Positions 10,450 through 22,385 of a DNA stretch of 64,000 nt are shown here, in pieces. The stretch's first letter is position 1. Each line of letters starts with the position of its first letter. The DNA is from Rana temporaria (lineage: Eukaryota > Chordata > Amphibia > Anura > Ranidae): contig NC_053491.1 of assembly GCF_905171775.1 (NCBI RefSeq), positions 135,964,483 to 136,028,482 on the forward strand. Direction: 5' to 3'. A program made the position numbers and the translations under genes. Under the pieces are notes generated by a model. The model was not told the DNA's origin and ran no database searches. It saw nothing but the letters and a program-made list of their open reading frames with translations.

Positions 10450-11010
10450 TTAGTATAACAAACAATACCTCCACACCAAAATATATAGAAAACAAAAACA
10501 AAAAATAAAAAAATACCACTACACTAGAATAAATATAAAGTAGGGGGCGCTACTAAATATTATGCTAGATTGTGTGTGCTTAAATTCAAATATAGCAATG
10601 AATAACATAGAAACATCAATGGTGAAAAAAAATCAATAATGAAAATAGTAAAAATATTGTAATATAGTGCCAATAGGCAGTTCTGTGCAACCATAAATAT
10701 TTATGTCAGTTCGTAATCAGTGAAAATTTTCTCCACATGAACTTGCATACCAACTTCCTTCTCCTCCACCAAAATCATGCATATGCACCCAGTGAGGCCA
10801 TCCACCAACGCACACTCCCCAGATAAAATTTACCCCTTTCATTAAACAAAAGGTCACTTTGCATTTTATCGCCATCCCACAGGATACTCCTCTCCTTTCA
10901 CAAAGGCCCAGAGAGTACTGACTCTTGCACTAATTGCACTAACATACAATTTTTAAGGACAATCTTTCAGGGTATGTCCCCTTCTTCAAGGTCCAAGCAG
11001 TACTCACTTT
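10450..11010 (-). mobile_element. Candidate Penelope-type 3' terminal remnant
   Basis: The plus strand carries a GGGCGCTACTAAA subterminal motif (near 10546) and AT-rich sequence resembling the other Penelope-type ends in this window. A hammerhead-like core lies at its right side (10963-10992, minus strand). No protein remains, the boundaries are approximate and I found no target duplication. Confidence 0.4.
10963..10992 (-). ncRNA. Hammerhead-ribozyme-like core (candidate 1)
   Basis: The minus strand reads CTTGAAGA, a GGG/CCC helix II closing an ACATA loop, then TGAAAG. The hammerhead core is CUGANGA, helix II, GAAA. The first block here has one deviation (CTTGAAGA) and the GAAA block is intact. 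Penelope-like retroelements are known to carry such minimal hammerheads in their terminal regions. Activity is not implied. Confidence 0.35.
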
Positions 11011-11200
11011 CCAGCTTTAGTAAATAAACCTAATTGTGTACTTAAAAGTGGGGTATGCCTGTATATATATTTTATTGTTGATTAAATACCCAACCAGCAC
11101 TAACCCCTACTTGTGTGCAAAAATAAAATAAGTTCCTGATCAACATGAATACATTACCTAAGTGTAACATGGAACAAACAAATATTTGAACAATGTAATG

Positions 11201-11410
11201 GGGGTTATTTACTAAAACTGAAGAGTGCAAAATCAGGTGCAGCTCTGCATAGAAACCAGCTTCCAGGTATTTTTGTCAAAGCTTAAAGTGGTGCTAAAGG
11301 CAGAAGGTTTTTATCTTAATGCATTCTATGCATTAGGACAACAAGCCTTCTGTGTGCAGCATTCCTCACTCAGCCCACCTAATACTTACCTGAGCCCCAT
11401 CTTTATCCAG
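11201..11410 (+). mobile_element. Short DNA-element relics, including TTAA-flanked MITE fragment
   Basis: TGGGGGTTATTTACTAAA at 11201 matches the terminus of the complete element at 57461-57710. TTAA at 11283-11286 followed by AGTGGTGCTAAAGG then starts a copy of the same MITE family seen at 14091, 36343 and 39676 (it shares the block with TTAATGCATTCTATGCATTA). The right end is degraded. Confidence 0.55.
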
Positions 11411-11701
11411 TGATGTTGCATGAGAGTTTTAGCTGTCCTGGACTTTCCCTCATCATTGGTTGAGATAGCAGCAGGCGCCATTGAACAAGCTGAAGTTAGA
11501 AGCTGATTGGTTACCATGCACAGCTGCACCAGAGTCTGAGTGCTCCAGTTTTAGTACGTAAATCTCCCCCCAATGTGTACAGTGATTCACACAGTGCAAA
11601 AGTCCACATAAACTCACATTCCATCCATCTTCATCCTTCATCCACACTATGTCATACAGTGTGCTCCCCCCTTCATAATATTGCCCACCAATGTGCCAAA
11701 C

Positions 11702-12512
11702 AGTACTTTCACTACAAAATAAAACAAATAAGTTGCGCTAAACAAATATAAATATGAATATGGAAAATAAATGTGCAATTGAGTTGGAAAAATTTTTAGT
11801 GTCCATAAGTGTCCAAAGAACAATAAAAATATATTGAAAATGAATAAATTGTTGAGTGAAGTTATTAAACGTGACTGGCAAACAAAAATCCTCCACCGGT
11901 AAAGATAAAAAAGACTATGCGCTTACCAGAAGGGCAAGCAATCAAAGCTTGCAGCTGGAATCCCCCAGCAAGGGTCTTTATAGAAACTGCCGCTGATGGT
12001 CCAGATAATATTCCTCCAATTGTATGGATGGATATAAGATCCAAAGAACATGAAAGAAATATATATACAGCATATGGTGATGTACCGCAGATAAAACAGG
12101 ATGATATGCACACCAAGAAAAGCCACCACCAATAAGAATCACCGAATAAAGGGGACTCTTACCAGATATGCTAAATAGAGTACTTGTGGCCAAACCCAGC
12201 CAGGGCCTTTAGGTAGTCTCCAAGCACACCAGCCAAAGCACACGGCTTTCTCAGACAACCATAACGGAGTATGTCACCAGAAAGAAAGATGAAATCCACA
12301 TAGTGAAGTATCGCAGATATAAGGTTTAATAAAAAGTAGATGCACTTACATAAAAAAGAGTAGTGTCAGCATTAAAAATTGCGAACCGGCCGGCTTCTAC
12401 GAGCGCCCGTCCTTCGGGACCTAGACGCAGCACGTCAAAGCGTCTCCTCCTCCCGACGTACGTTTCGTCAGTATGTGACGTCGTCTGGGGAACGGAAGTA
12501 CTTTCACTACAA
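11702..12512 (-). mobile_element. Penelope-type terminal fragment with 16-bp target duplication
   Basis: AGTACTTTCACTACAA occurs at 11702-11717 and again at 12497-12512, a perfect 16-bp direct repeat bracketing 779 inserted bases. On the minus strand the insert opens with a CpG-rich segment holding CTGACGAAACG (12461-12471), then sequence organised like the Penelope element end at 60.86-62.0 kb (for example CACTTACATAAAAA on the plus strand near 12345 and near 61240). It ends on the plus strand in AT-rich DNA with GTTGCGCTAAAC. The long duplication fits target-primed reverse transcription. There is no coding capacity; open frames inside are chance. Confidence 0.6.
12461..12471 (-). ncRNA. Collapsed hammerhead-like motif (candidate 2)
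   Basis: The minus strand reads CTGACGAAACG: the CUGANGA and GAAA blocks run together with no helix II between them. The position within the Penelope-type end matches that of the fuller cores elsewhere, so I read it as a decayed or minimal relative. It is unlikely to be catalytic. Confidence 0.25.
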
Positions 12513-13927
12513 CTGGCTTGGCAGATCCAAATGACCCTGTTTCTCTTGGAAGCATGTATTGGGTTTCTGCCTCTGCCTCTGCTTACCACTGCTCAAAGCG
12601 CTCCCCTCCTCTTTGGCTCTCCTCTCCAGTTTGCAAAGTCGTTCCACAGTTCACCACCACAAGCCATTTATTAAACACAGGAATATTCTCATAGTGTAAA
12701 ATTCAATATGATTTACTAAAATATAAAGGTAAACCACTCACATTTAAAAACCTTGGTAAATGCCTCTCTAAAATAATTCCATTCACCTCTGTGAACAATA
12801 TTGATCAGTCACATCAAGGTTGGTGGGAGGCTTTTGATGTCACACATTAATTAAATAGAAAAAAATGATCAGGAAAATTATAGAGGAGAATAAGGAGTGA
12901 ATTGGGGCTGATTCGAGTAAACTAAGGGTTAATAAGGGGTTCAACAGTGGAACATTTAATTGAAAAAAATACGCTTTTTTTTACTTGTCAGGTTGCTTTA
13001 ACTGACTTCATCTGCAGATCAAAGTTCATCCCTTTGATCTGTAGAGGAATAAAAAGAAAGATACAAACTGAAACAATGTTTCCTTGTACTTTTCCGTATT
13101 AGCGGCTGAGCAATGTTGTTGATAAACTTTGCCAGACTTTTTTTCTACAGCTCCTGCTGCTGGGACCTTCTGTGTACTCGGCAACATAGCTACGATTCAT
13201 CAGAGCTGAATTGCTGTATACTGGGATAGGGGGATCCCGGCAGAAGGACTGAACTTACTAGACATGTCCTGTGTACAATGATGCAATTTTTTTGGGTGTC
13301 TCTAGCACGCCCAGGGTCTGCAACTGGATATGATCAGAAATAATACCTTTGTTGAGGTCTGTTATTTAATATTAGGCTGTGTAATTTTTAGTGATGATAG
13401 GGGAAAAAAACACTTTGTTGAATGTTCCTAATGCTGTTGGGTCCCATTGAGCACATCTGCTTTTTGACTGTGATTCTACATACCGCTGTTTAGATTTACA
13501 CCCAAACCATTATCTCTATACGGAAGTGTGGTAGCTTACACTTTATCTTTTACCAAGTCAGAAAGTTAATCTCTTAATAGTTATACAGTATATGTACACT
13601 AGTCTAATCCAAAACTTTCATAAATAATCTCAGCTTCTCCCTACATCTTTAGAGATTGGACTAGTATTCACTGTCCAATCAGAGAGAGACAAAGGGACCG
13701 TATAACAATATCTCTTTCATTTACAATTTATATTTGTAATGAGTCATGAGATTACAGCTACAGCTCCGACATTGTATCGGGTCTCAAAATCAGCAGGGTT
13801 GTAGGCAGCTACCCCTCCTCTCCACCTGCACAAATAATGGAGCACTTAGTATTACATTGGACTTCAGCCATTGTAGGCCAGCACTTTTTAAACAGTGGCT
13901 TAATTACTGGAGTTTTGCTTTAAATCA
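12513..13927. other. Anonymous DNA
   Basis: About 1.4 kb with no terminal repeats, LINE motifs, long frames or RNA-gene signature that I can identify. It may be host intron or intergenic sequence. Confidence 0.5.
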
Positions 13928-14085
13928 ATGTTTCTCAACTCCAGTCCTCAAGTAACCACAACAGATGGAACGGATATGGTAATTACTAAGGCAGTGAAAC
14001 TGATCAAATCACCTGTGCAAAATAATGGAGAGCCTGAAAACATGACCTGTTGGAGGTACTTTAAGGCTGGAGTTAAGAAACTTGC
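13928..14085. mobile_element. Short TIR element (about 158 bp)
   Basis: The left end TTTCTCAACTCCAG and the right end CTGGAGTTAAGAAA are near-perfect inverted repeats around a short non-coding core. Size and structure fit a MITE; the superfamily is unknown. Confidence 0.6.
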
Positions 14086-14090
14086 TTTAA

Positions 14091-15374
14091 AGGGGTTGTA
14101 AAACCTCATGTTTTTTCACCTTAATGCATCCTATGCATTAAGGTGAAAAATGTTTGGCAGTGACCGGCCCCCCGGCCCCCCAGCCCCCCCGTTCTACTTA
14201 CCTGAGCCCCTTAATTCCGTTGGAGGAGATGCACACTCTCTCTCTGCACTGGGTCCCGGCTCTTGATTGGATAGATTGATAGCAGCGCAGACATTGGCTC
14301 CCGCTGCTGTCAATCAAATCCAATGACGCGGGCGCAAATGCTTGACTCAGGAGCGCGCCCACACAGTAACCCCCCGGGAGAGCGCTTCTCCTAGGGGGTT
14401 ATCTGATGTGAGGAGGAGCCACGGGGGACCCCAGAAGCGGGGGGATCATGACCACTCTGTGCAAAACGAGCTGTACAGTGGAGGTAAGTATGATATGTTT
14501 ATTATTTGGCAAATGGGCGTACAGGTACATTCTTTTAAATTTGCTGCCATGTGGGCGTGCGCCCCTGCCGCAAGCTCCGTGACTGTGCCCACGGGACCCA
14601 CGGACTTCATGTTCACTGGTGTCCAGCGACCGTGTCGCGGAGCGGCAGATGCTGTGTAAACAAAGCATCTCCCTGTTCTGCCTAGTGACAGGACACCGGT
14701 GAGGGACACGATCGTCTGCTCCATCCCATCGCATTAAGCCCCGCCCCCACTTAGTTAAAATCACTCCCTAGGATACACTTAACCCCTTCCTAGCGCCCTA
14801 GTGGTTACCCCTTCCCTGCCAGTCACATTTATACAGAAATCAGTGCATTTTTATAGCCCTGATCGCTGTATAAGTGTGAATGGTCCCAAAATAGTGTCAA
14901 AAGTGTCCGATGTGTCCGCCATAATGTCACAGTTAGGATAAAAAGCGCTGATCGCCACCATTGCTAGTAAAAAAAAATATTAATAAAAATGCCATAAAAC
15001 TATCCCCTATTTTGTAGACGCTATAACTTTTGCACAAACCAACGTTAACTGTGATTGTTTTTACCAAAAATATGTAGAAGAATATGTATCGGCCTAAACT
15101 GAGGAAATTTTTTTTTTTATGTATTTTTGGGGGGTATTTATTATAGCGAAAAGTAAAAAATATTGCTTTTTTTTTAAATTGGTGATCAAATAGGGGCAAA
15201 ACAAAGCTATAAAAAGGACGTCAGCTTTGTTTGGGAGCCACGTCGCACGACTGCACAATTGTCAGTTAAAGCGACACAGTGCCGAATCGCAAAAAGTGGC
15301 CCGGTGATTTGGCAGCCAAATCCTCTGGGGTTGAAGTGGTTAAAAAAAAAAAAACACAAAGGTGTACAATCACT
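14091..15374. mobile_element. TTAA-flanked MITE with a second TTAA element nested inside
   Basis: TTAA at 14087-14090 and at 15375-15378 flank AGGGGTTGTAAAACC and AATCACT ends. The left part contains the CCTTAATGCATCCTATGCATTA hairpin block shared with copies at 11287, 28617, 36343 and 39676. From about 14508 to 15343 it is interrupted by a different repeat ending AAGTGGTTAA. That repeat's core (GGCCTAAACTGAGGAAA near 15092, GTAAAAAATATTGC near 15155) recurs at 55.5 kb and 58.6 kb. TTAA target sites are used by piggyBac and Kolobok transposases; I cannot decide between them. Confidence 0.65.
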
Positions 15375-15378
15375 TTAA

Positions 15379-17690
15379 ATCCTCACCTATATATTCTGAG
15401 AAGAGGCTATAGACATCTTCTGTTGTTTCCATAAATTTTTCTACACCAATAAAAATGCTTTAGCATTCATTTAAACAGTAAAATGTACTGTACTGGTAAT
15501 TGAATTAAATGGTGCAGTAATATTGTAATATTGTTGGCTACAGCTGCTGATTCATCATGGATTGTATTACTTTGATGGCTTTCCTCATCTGACAATAGCC
15601 AATTACTGTGCCATTTTTCTTTATCTTCCTAACAAAAACAAATCAAAGATCCACACTCCTCACCAGTTAGAAGGAAAAGAACCAGCACTTCAATTCAACT
15701 TTATTTTATTTTAACAAGCGGTGAAATCCATAACTTAAGTTGAAGTTTAATCTGCTGATATGTTACATTTTCTGGCCGCTTTTTCCATCTTATTATCATT
15801 CTAATGATATTTTTAAATAAAACCTTTTTGTTTTCAATACATATTTTCAAACTAGTGATTTAATCTCTATGTTTCTGCAATTTAGGAAGATCATGGCTGA
15901 TGGGAGGAGCCGGCAGGGTGCTGTACCTACCTTCCTGAAAACATCACTGTACCCTGCCGAAGTACTCCTCTGAAGAGCACTCAGCCCTAATGCAAGTAAT
16001 TTGATGATTCTTCTAGAAAAGCTAGCTCTATCATCCTTGACTTTACTGCTTTTTGGGTCACTGACTTAATATATTCTGACTTAACTTAAATTTTACTTGC
16101 CACAAACTTGGCAAGAGTCAATTCGGCAGCATTGTCAGCCAGCATTTGTATTAACCTCAGTACCTCACTCACATGTGTGTTTAGGAGGACTCAGAAGTTT
16201 TTATGGGGTGGGAAGTATAATACAAAGCAATGAGAGGCTGATAGCAACCACAACCATTTGCAAGTAATCAGCAATGCAGCATTAACCTGTGAATGTTTGG
16301 CTCTGTATGCAAACATACTTTGTATGGGGCTTACCACCTGCACCCATAAACCCTCTCACAGGAATTCATAGACTGCCCAAAAATGTACATGTCATTAGAG
16401 TGGTTGTTAAGCCACTGTCATATCTTCATATAATCATCTGTATTTCCTAATGTTTTATAAAAAAAATGCCCTTCTATACATAATTTCAAAGAGCCGCTCA
16501 GCGCTCACATGACCGGCCGCCTCTCTCGATCCGAAAGCTACAGTGGGAGGGCCCGAGAATCCCCCACTGACGTCAGTTGGGACGAGAGGAGGAAGGAGGA
16601 GATATGTGGTTGGTCACGTGAGGGCCAAACAGCGCTCTGAAATCAGATGGGTTTTGCTACAAAAGCCTTTTTTTTTTGTTTACTATTCTATAAATTTTCT
16701 TTAAAAGTATGCATCTAGAATATTTTCTTTTAGTTTTAAACAGTAAAAAAGTTTTTGCCGGAGTTTTGCTTTAAAAGAAAAAAAACGTTTTGGCTAGAGT
16801 TACTTTTTAAGTTAAGTATATTGTGATTCTCTGCCATGCAGAGGCATACCTGCAATTGTGACCCGGCTCCATGCTTCAGGGGGTCCATGAGGCCCCCCTG
16901 TACAGTTGGATAGGAAGGACGGCGGGGGCGGCATACAGAGATACTGCTTCCCTCCATGTTCCTCCTCCTCCTGTGTCTTTAACCAGCCCCTCCCTTGTCT
17001 GAATGGATAGAGTCAGTAATCGGTGCTGTCCATTCATAACTAAATCATAATAAACTATGTTTACTATGCTTCAGTTTGTGAATGAACAGGAAACTCTGGA
17101 CACAGCTATTCCTGTCCCCCAACAGGGCTCCTAAAAAATGAAAAATAATAACAATAATAATATAATAATTCTATTGTAAAAAACATAAAAGTAAAAAAAA
17201 AAATGAAAAAAACTACTGACACTAATGGCGGAACTTTATAATCGTAGGAACTTTATTACACCTAGCAGTTTTATAATCGCATGAACTTTATAATCGCATA
17301 AACTTTATTACACCTGGATAAACTCTTTTTGGATACTATACAGGAGCACTTTTTTTATTTTTTATGCTCCTGTGGGTCACAGATAATCTATACAGGATCA
17401 TAAAAGTGGGAATTGCACTTCTTTGCACAGTAGCACTTTATATTAATTATTATCATTGTTTATGCTTTTGTATACACATCTTTTGTATATTTATTTTTTT
17501 ATATTTAATATATGTGTTCATTTATTGCACTATTGTCACTTTCCACTGTAAGAAAATACCTTTTTTTCACTATTGGATGTTTTTATGTGTTTCTTTTTAC
17601 ACTGGTATAGTGTATGACTTTGGAAAGCGCAGCGTATATATTTATTTATCCACGTTTGCATGATATTTGAGGCATGTACTCTTTTTATAT
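15379..17690. other. Mostly anonymous DNA with scattered repeat relics
   Basis: No gene recognised. Around 16490-16640 there is a GC-rich patch, and near 16745 a GCCGGAGTTTTGCTTTAA sequence resembling the ends of the TTAA elements; it may be an old copy. Near 17240-17310 AACTTTATAATCGCA is repeated three times. The frame at 17364-17663 is an AT-rich chance frame. Confidence 0.45.
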
Positions 17691-17697
17691 TTTAACT

Positions 17698-17818
17698 AGT
17701 AGCATAACTACCAGGTTTCGCCACGGGACTCAGAGGGAAGAGCTCAGGCTGGGGGTCGGAGGGGCCCTTCATGGTTTCTTGCACTGGGGCCCTGAAGGTT
17801 CTGGTTATGCCTCTGCAG
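17698..17818. mobile_element. Possible very short hAT-like MITE
   Basis: AGTAGCATAAC near 17698 and GTTATGCCTCTGCAG at 17804-17818 form imperfect inverted ends around about 95 bases. A second CAGAGGCATACC lies at about 16839. Ends of the CAGRGGCATAAC type are common in hAT non-autonomous elements. I could not confirm an 8-bp duplication. Confidence 0.35.
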
Positions 17819-17885
17819 TCACGGGTTAATAAACCTGGCCCATGACCTTTGATCTTTGCACTGCTTTGATGATTAAGGCCTCTTA

Positions 17886-18290
17886 TGCCATGTACACACG
17901 ATCGGTTCATCCGATGAAAACGGATCGATGGATTTTTTCATCAGATATCTGATGAAGCTGACTTTCATCAATCTTGCCTACACACCATCGGTTAAAAATC
18001 CGATCGTGTCCAACGTGGTGACGTAAAACACTACGACGTGCTGAGAAAAATTAAGTTCAATGCTTCTGAGCATGCGTCGACTTGATTCTGAGCATGCATG
18101 GATTTTTGACCGATGGATTTCCCCACAGACGATCGTTTTTTTCTATCGGTTTTTTAACCATCAGATAATTTTAAAACAGGTTCTAAATTTTTTCACCGAT
18201 GGGAAAAAAACGATGGGGCCCACACAAGTTCGGTTCGTCCAATGAAAACGGTCCGTTTTCATCAGACGAACCGATCGTGTGTACAGGGCA
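17886..18290. mobile_element. Palindromic MITE, GTACACACGATCGG family (copy 1)
   Basis: The ends TGCCATGTACACACGATCGG and CCGATCGTGTGTACAGGGCA are inverted repeats with TTA on each side (17883-17885 and 18291-18293). A 3-bp TTA/TAA duplication fits PIF/Harbinger-type elements. The interior repeats further CGAT/ATCG palindromes (TTTTCATCAGA and its complement). Non-coding. Confidence 0.75.
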
Positions 18291-18293
18291 TTA

Positions 18294-18792
18294 CACACTG
18301 GTGCTTTTCCAGGGTGACAAAAGCATATGAAAACTATTCTCCATCAAATCTTATGTAACTTTGGTGCAGTTTTTCAAAAGTGCACCAAAAAGGCACCTTC
18401 CATTGTGAGTCAAAGGGAATGGAACAAAAGCCCATCAGCGTGAGCCCTAAGCCTATATATTTTCTTTTAGAAAACATTTCATGCATAATTATTTCTTCCT
18501 GACTCATTAATAAATTGATTCAGAAGGTTTATTGACATAAAACCACCTAATTTTAATCATAGTCATTAAAAGCTCAATGAAAACTAATCTCTGATGTATT
18601 TATCAGATTATGCGTGTTTATGTTTTCATGCTGTAATCCATTGGACTGAGCCAGATGATTTACAAACTGAAATAAATACTTATTATAGTACAATTAGAAA
18701 GTATTTCTTTCTTCTTTTAACACTTTAAAAAAAAATGTTTTTGTCACTGCTTGAGTTATTTAACAAGAAACTTGTTTTTATCCTCTACTTGT
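18294..18792. other. Anonymous AT-rich DNA
   Basis: No gene or complete element seen. The first ~150 bases mention short GTGCTTTT-type motifs that may be an old repeat end. Confidence 0.45.
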
Positions 18793-19146
18793 AGGCCTCG
18801 TGCACACTTGAGCACAAACACACAGCTTTTACAGGCTTTTGAGCTTTTTTTTTCTCTGCCTCCAAATGCCCCTCTATGTTAGCCTATGTGTCCACGCTAT
18901 GTAGGTGTTTACAGGAGTTTATAGACAGAAAAACCACACCCAAGTCGTGTGTAGGAGAGGAGCTTTTGAAAATAAAAAAGCCAGACACGGGCGCATGCAC
19001 GAAGCCTAGCGGGACAGACATGTCAACCTAGAGCTCCGCTTCATGCAGGAGGATTACCGCGGATAACAGGAAGAAAACTGGGCTACGAGTGACCGGGAAC
19101 ACGGGCATATCTTCCCAAGAGGTGAGGGGGACACATTACAAAGACA

Positions 19147-20214
19147 ATGGTGCTGGGAGGCGTGAGGAGCAAGAACAAATCCAATTTTAGCTGCGGTACT
19201 CAGCAGACCAAGAGCGCAGCAAAAAAGGTGCCGGTCCCCTCAGAGAACCTCACCTCAGAGAACACTAAGAAACAAATGGCAAAACAAACAAAACTTATGG
19301 CAGCCATAGGTGATTTCACCTCAGACAGTGAGGAGGAAGGTAATAATGATTTATTACAAATGACAAGCCAGAATGCAGCGGTCCCCTTAGAACTGCTGAA
19401 ACAATTTGAAAGAATGCTACACAAAGCATTACAAAACACCTCAGACCAAATTACCGCCAGTCTCACAAAAGAGATAAGGGAGCTGGGAAATCGCACTGAA
19501 ATATTGGAAACAAAGACGGAGGAAATTGAAATATACACTCAGGAATGTCTGACCTAAATAGATGCACTAAAAGAGGAAAACCTAATGCTGCAGAATAGAC
19601 TGGAAGATTTTGAGAACCGAGCCAGAAGGTCCAATTTGAGATTTAGAGGCATCCCAGAGTCAGTCATTGATCTGCTGCCCACTATATTGGCATTATGTCA
19701 AGAACTGCTGCCCGGAGTTGAGGTGGAAAGACTAGAAATGGACAGGATCCATAGGGCACTTACCCCCAGGAAAACAGATGGTCCTCCAAGGGACATCATT
19801 GCTAAGTTCCACTTCTATAGAACAAAGGATCAAATACTAGAGGCGGCCAGAGGAAAGAGTAACTTATACTTCCAAGGTTATGATTACCAGATTTTTGCGG
19901 ACATTTCACAACTTACCATAGTTAAGAGAAGAGCCATGAAACCTCTCCTGCTGGAACTGCAGCACCGCAACATTAAATACCAGTGGGGTTTCCCCTTTTC
20001 CTTGCGATTCACATACCAAGGAACAAAAATAGTATGCAGAACTCCTGATCAATTACACCAAGCCCTGCTGGATTTCAAGATAATTGAAAGACCATCTACA
20101 GCAAACTCCACTCGCAGAAGATCAGCATCCACCTCTTCACACAAGAACTCATCCCAACAGGAACATAACAACGGAATGTTATGCAGCAGACGCACAAACG
20201 AGGCAGATTTGTAA
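19147..20214 (+). pseudogene. LINE ORF1 (L1-type RNA-binding protein), one premature stop
   Basis: ORF1p coats LINE RNA as a trimeric chaperone. The first ~130 codons are basic at the start and then Glu/Leu/Ile-rich, as expected for the coiled-coil segment. A TAA at 19555-19557 interrupts the frame. The same frame resumes (IDALKEENLML) and continues through LEDFENRARRSNLRFRGIPE, the hallmark opening of the L1 ORF1 RRM-like domain, then a C-terminal domain with RRAMKPLLLELQHR. The total is about 355 codons including the stop, a normal length. The start is the first Met, 157 bases from the LINE 5' end. The stop looks like a single substitution. Confidence 0.85.
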
Positions 20215-21039
20215 CCCAGCCTCAGGAGCAAGAAGACACAATGGACTGACCCACCTGAGCAAGAGTCTTCTAACTTTTCTCTCTTTATCCCTTAGCTACA
20301 AAATTCAATCTAGACTGTCTTTGCATCCTAATTCAGAAATAAAATTTTCTCCTTACACTCCCACTCTCCATCCCCTTTACCGTGGTCAGGAGGACTACAC
20401 CAAACTCATTACATACCCCCGTTTTTCCATGATCTCTGTTCTTCCACCCTCCCCAATTATGGATCTTCTGACACATATATTTTAGTAGCTCCCAATTTTT
20501 ATTAATACATTTAAAACTTCTCCCCAACCCTATAGGCGTATGCTAAATGAGTTATAGCCAACATAACTTTATTTTTAACCATTATGATTTCACTACTACT
20601 CCCTCCCACTTCTTTAAAACTGCACACTATAGTGCAAGCAACTAACACACCCTGTTCAAACAATGTCATCCCACAGTAAAGATGCAAGACGCACCCTTAG
20701 GGGGGCACAAATTACACTTCAGTATGCGGTCCTCCAACGCATGAAAAAAACATGCGCCACTTTAGGCTCTCCTCTGGTCCCCGCCATTGTGCGGGAGTTA
20801 GACGAGGGCTCCCTTCCCCCTGATGGGGGATTATCTCCCCCATCACGGGATAAACACGAGCACTTCATAAGTACAATAATGCTTAAACGTTCTATTTATG
20901 GTAATGCATCTCACTTTCTTTTTAAGGTTATTTTTTCCGAATCCTTCCCTTCTCCTCTTCCCCAAGAGTCTGCACGGAACATGTCGGGACGCCGCTACAC
21001 ATGGAATCACGGTAAGAATAGCAAAATGGTTAGGCTATC
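20215..21039 (+). other. Spacer between LINE ORF1 and ORF2
   Basis: About 825 bases with no conserved motif. A 129-codon frame at 20663-21052 and a 133-codon frame at 20084-20485 overlap it but resemble nothing known. A spacer this long is unusual for mammalian L1 but occurs in Tx1-type elements. Confidence 0.5.
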
Positions 21040-21141
21040 ATGGCTCCGTTGAACCTGTTATCACTTAATGCACAAGGCCTGAATTTGCCACAAAAACGCA
21101 CAAAAGCATTTAGACATTTCCAGGCCAAGAAAGCACACATA

Positions 21142-22385
21142 GGGCCTGATTTACCAAGCCTTTACTCCATGACTCATGGAGTAAAAGCAGGAGTAGCAGC
21201 CGTTTGGCCATTTACTAAAGAAATACGCTGCTAGTGCAGTGTATTTCCCTAGTTACTAATGTGCTCCGTGCGCCCAGGAGAGGGTGCATTGTGCACCAGT
21301 ACAGACCTGGCGCACGGCACATTAAACTGTAAATTGCGGGGGTTCGGGCGGGAGTTTATTAGGGGGGGAGGTGGGGGGATGCAGGGGAAGTGAAGTGACA
21401 TGTGTTTTGAAGTGTTTGGCGGGCCGAATTGAAAGGGAAAGTGTTTTTTGAAAACAGATCCCCGTACGCTTGCACAGTGCGCCTGAACCTCGGGAGGTTC
21501 ATTTGCATACTGGGCATGCGCAGAGAGAAAAGTCAGGGAAAAGTCAGGGCATGTGGCCTGGTGCGGTTCAGGAGAGGGGGGGGGCCGCACTCTGTCCCCC
21601 CCTCTTTTCTGCGGCCGGCCAGGTCAACGTGCTCGGATAAGGGTCTGGTGTGGATTTTTAGGGGGACTCCACGCCATTTTTTTTTCAATTTGGGGTGGAG
21701 TTCCCCTTAAAATCCACACCAGACCTGAAGGGCCTGGAATGGATATTTGCCGGGAACCGCACGTCTTTTTTTTTTTTGGTTTTTACGGCGGGGTTCCCCT
21801 TAATATCCATTCCAGACCTGAAGGGCCTGGTAATTTAATTTGGGGGAACCCCTACACATTTTTTTGTTTGTTTTATGAATGAATCCCTTTAGAATTGTCA
21901 GAGCCGACAATTCATTATAGCCGCGTGTGAATTTTTAAATGACTTTTTTCCTTCTGAATGTCATTTTGTGCAGGGGGAGTTCTAAGTGCGGGAAAAATGC
22001 GCTATTTCACATGCTGACATTACACCCCCCCTAGGTACGAAATTTAAAGGAATATTTCACTTTTATTGTTTCACTTTAAGAATTATTAATTTCACTGCTC
22101 CCGAAAAAACGGCTGTTTTAAAAAAAAAAAAAAGCATTGATACATGTTCCCTGGGACAGGACTGAGGTCCCCAAACACTTTTTAGGACAAAACTTGCAGA
22201 TTAGCCTTTAAAATGAACACTTTTGATTTCTCCCATAGACTTCTATAGGGAGTTCGGCGCGGCTTTACATATTACTTTCAATGCGCCGGCTGCTACGCTG
22301 GTTCATGCGCCCAATTAAGCCTCCACCCGGAGTACTAATTAACGCATGAACCAGCGCAGCGCACAGAGCATAGTAAATCAGGCCC
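21142..22385. mobile_element. DNA transposon inserted in LINE endonuclease, 3-bp ATA duplication
   Basis: The ends GGGCCTGATTTACC and AGTAAATCAGGCCC are inverted repeats. ATA lies immediately before (21139-21141) and after (22386-22388). Removing the element and one ATA joins KAHI to VCLQETHF in frame, confirming the boundaries. The interior is non-coding and carries CpG-rich and (T)n stretches and a repeated CCAGACCTGAAGGGCCTGG block near 21720 and 21810. A 3-bp duplication is PIF/Harbinger-like, though ATA is not the usual TWA. Confidence 0.82.

Noticed and set aside
17364..17663. Hydrophobic 99-codon frame resembling a membrane protein
   Set aside because: Runs of Phe/Ile/Tyr come from T-rich DNA; no conserved topology or start context.
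20663..21052. 129-codon frame between LINE ORF1 and ORF2 as a third LINE protein
   Set aside because: No motif, and it runs into the ORF2 start in another frame; most likely spacer.
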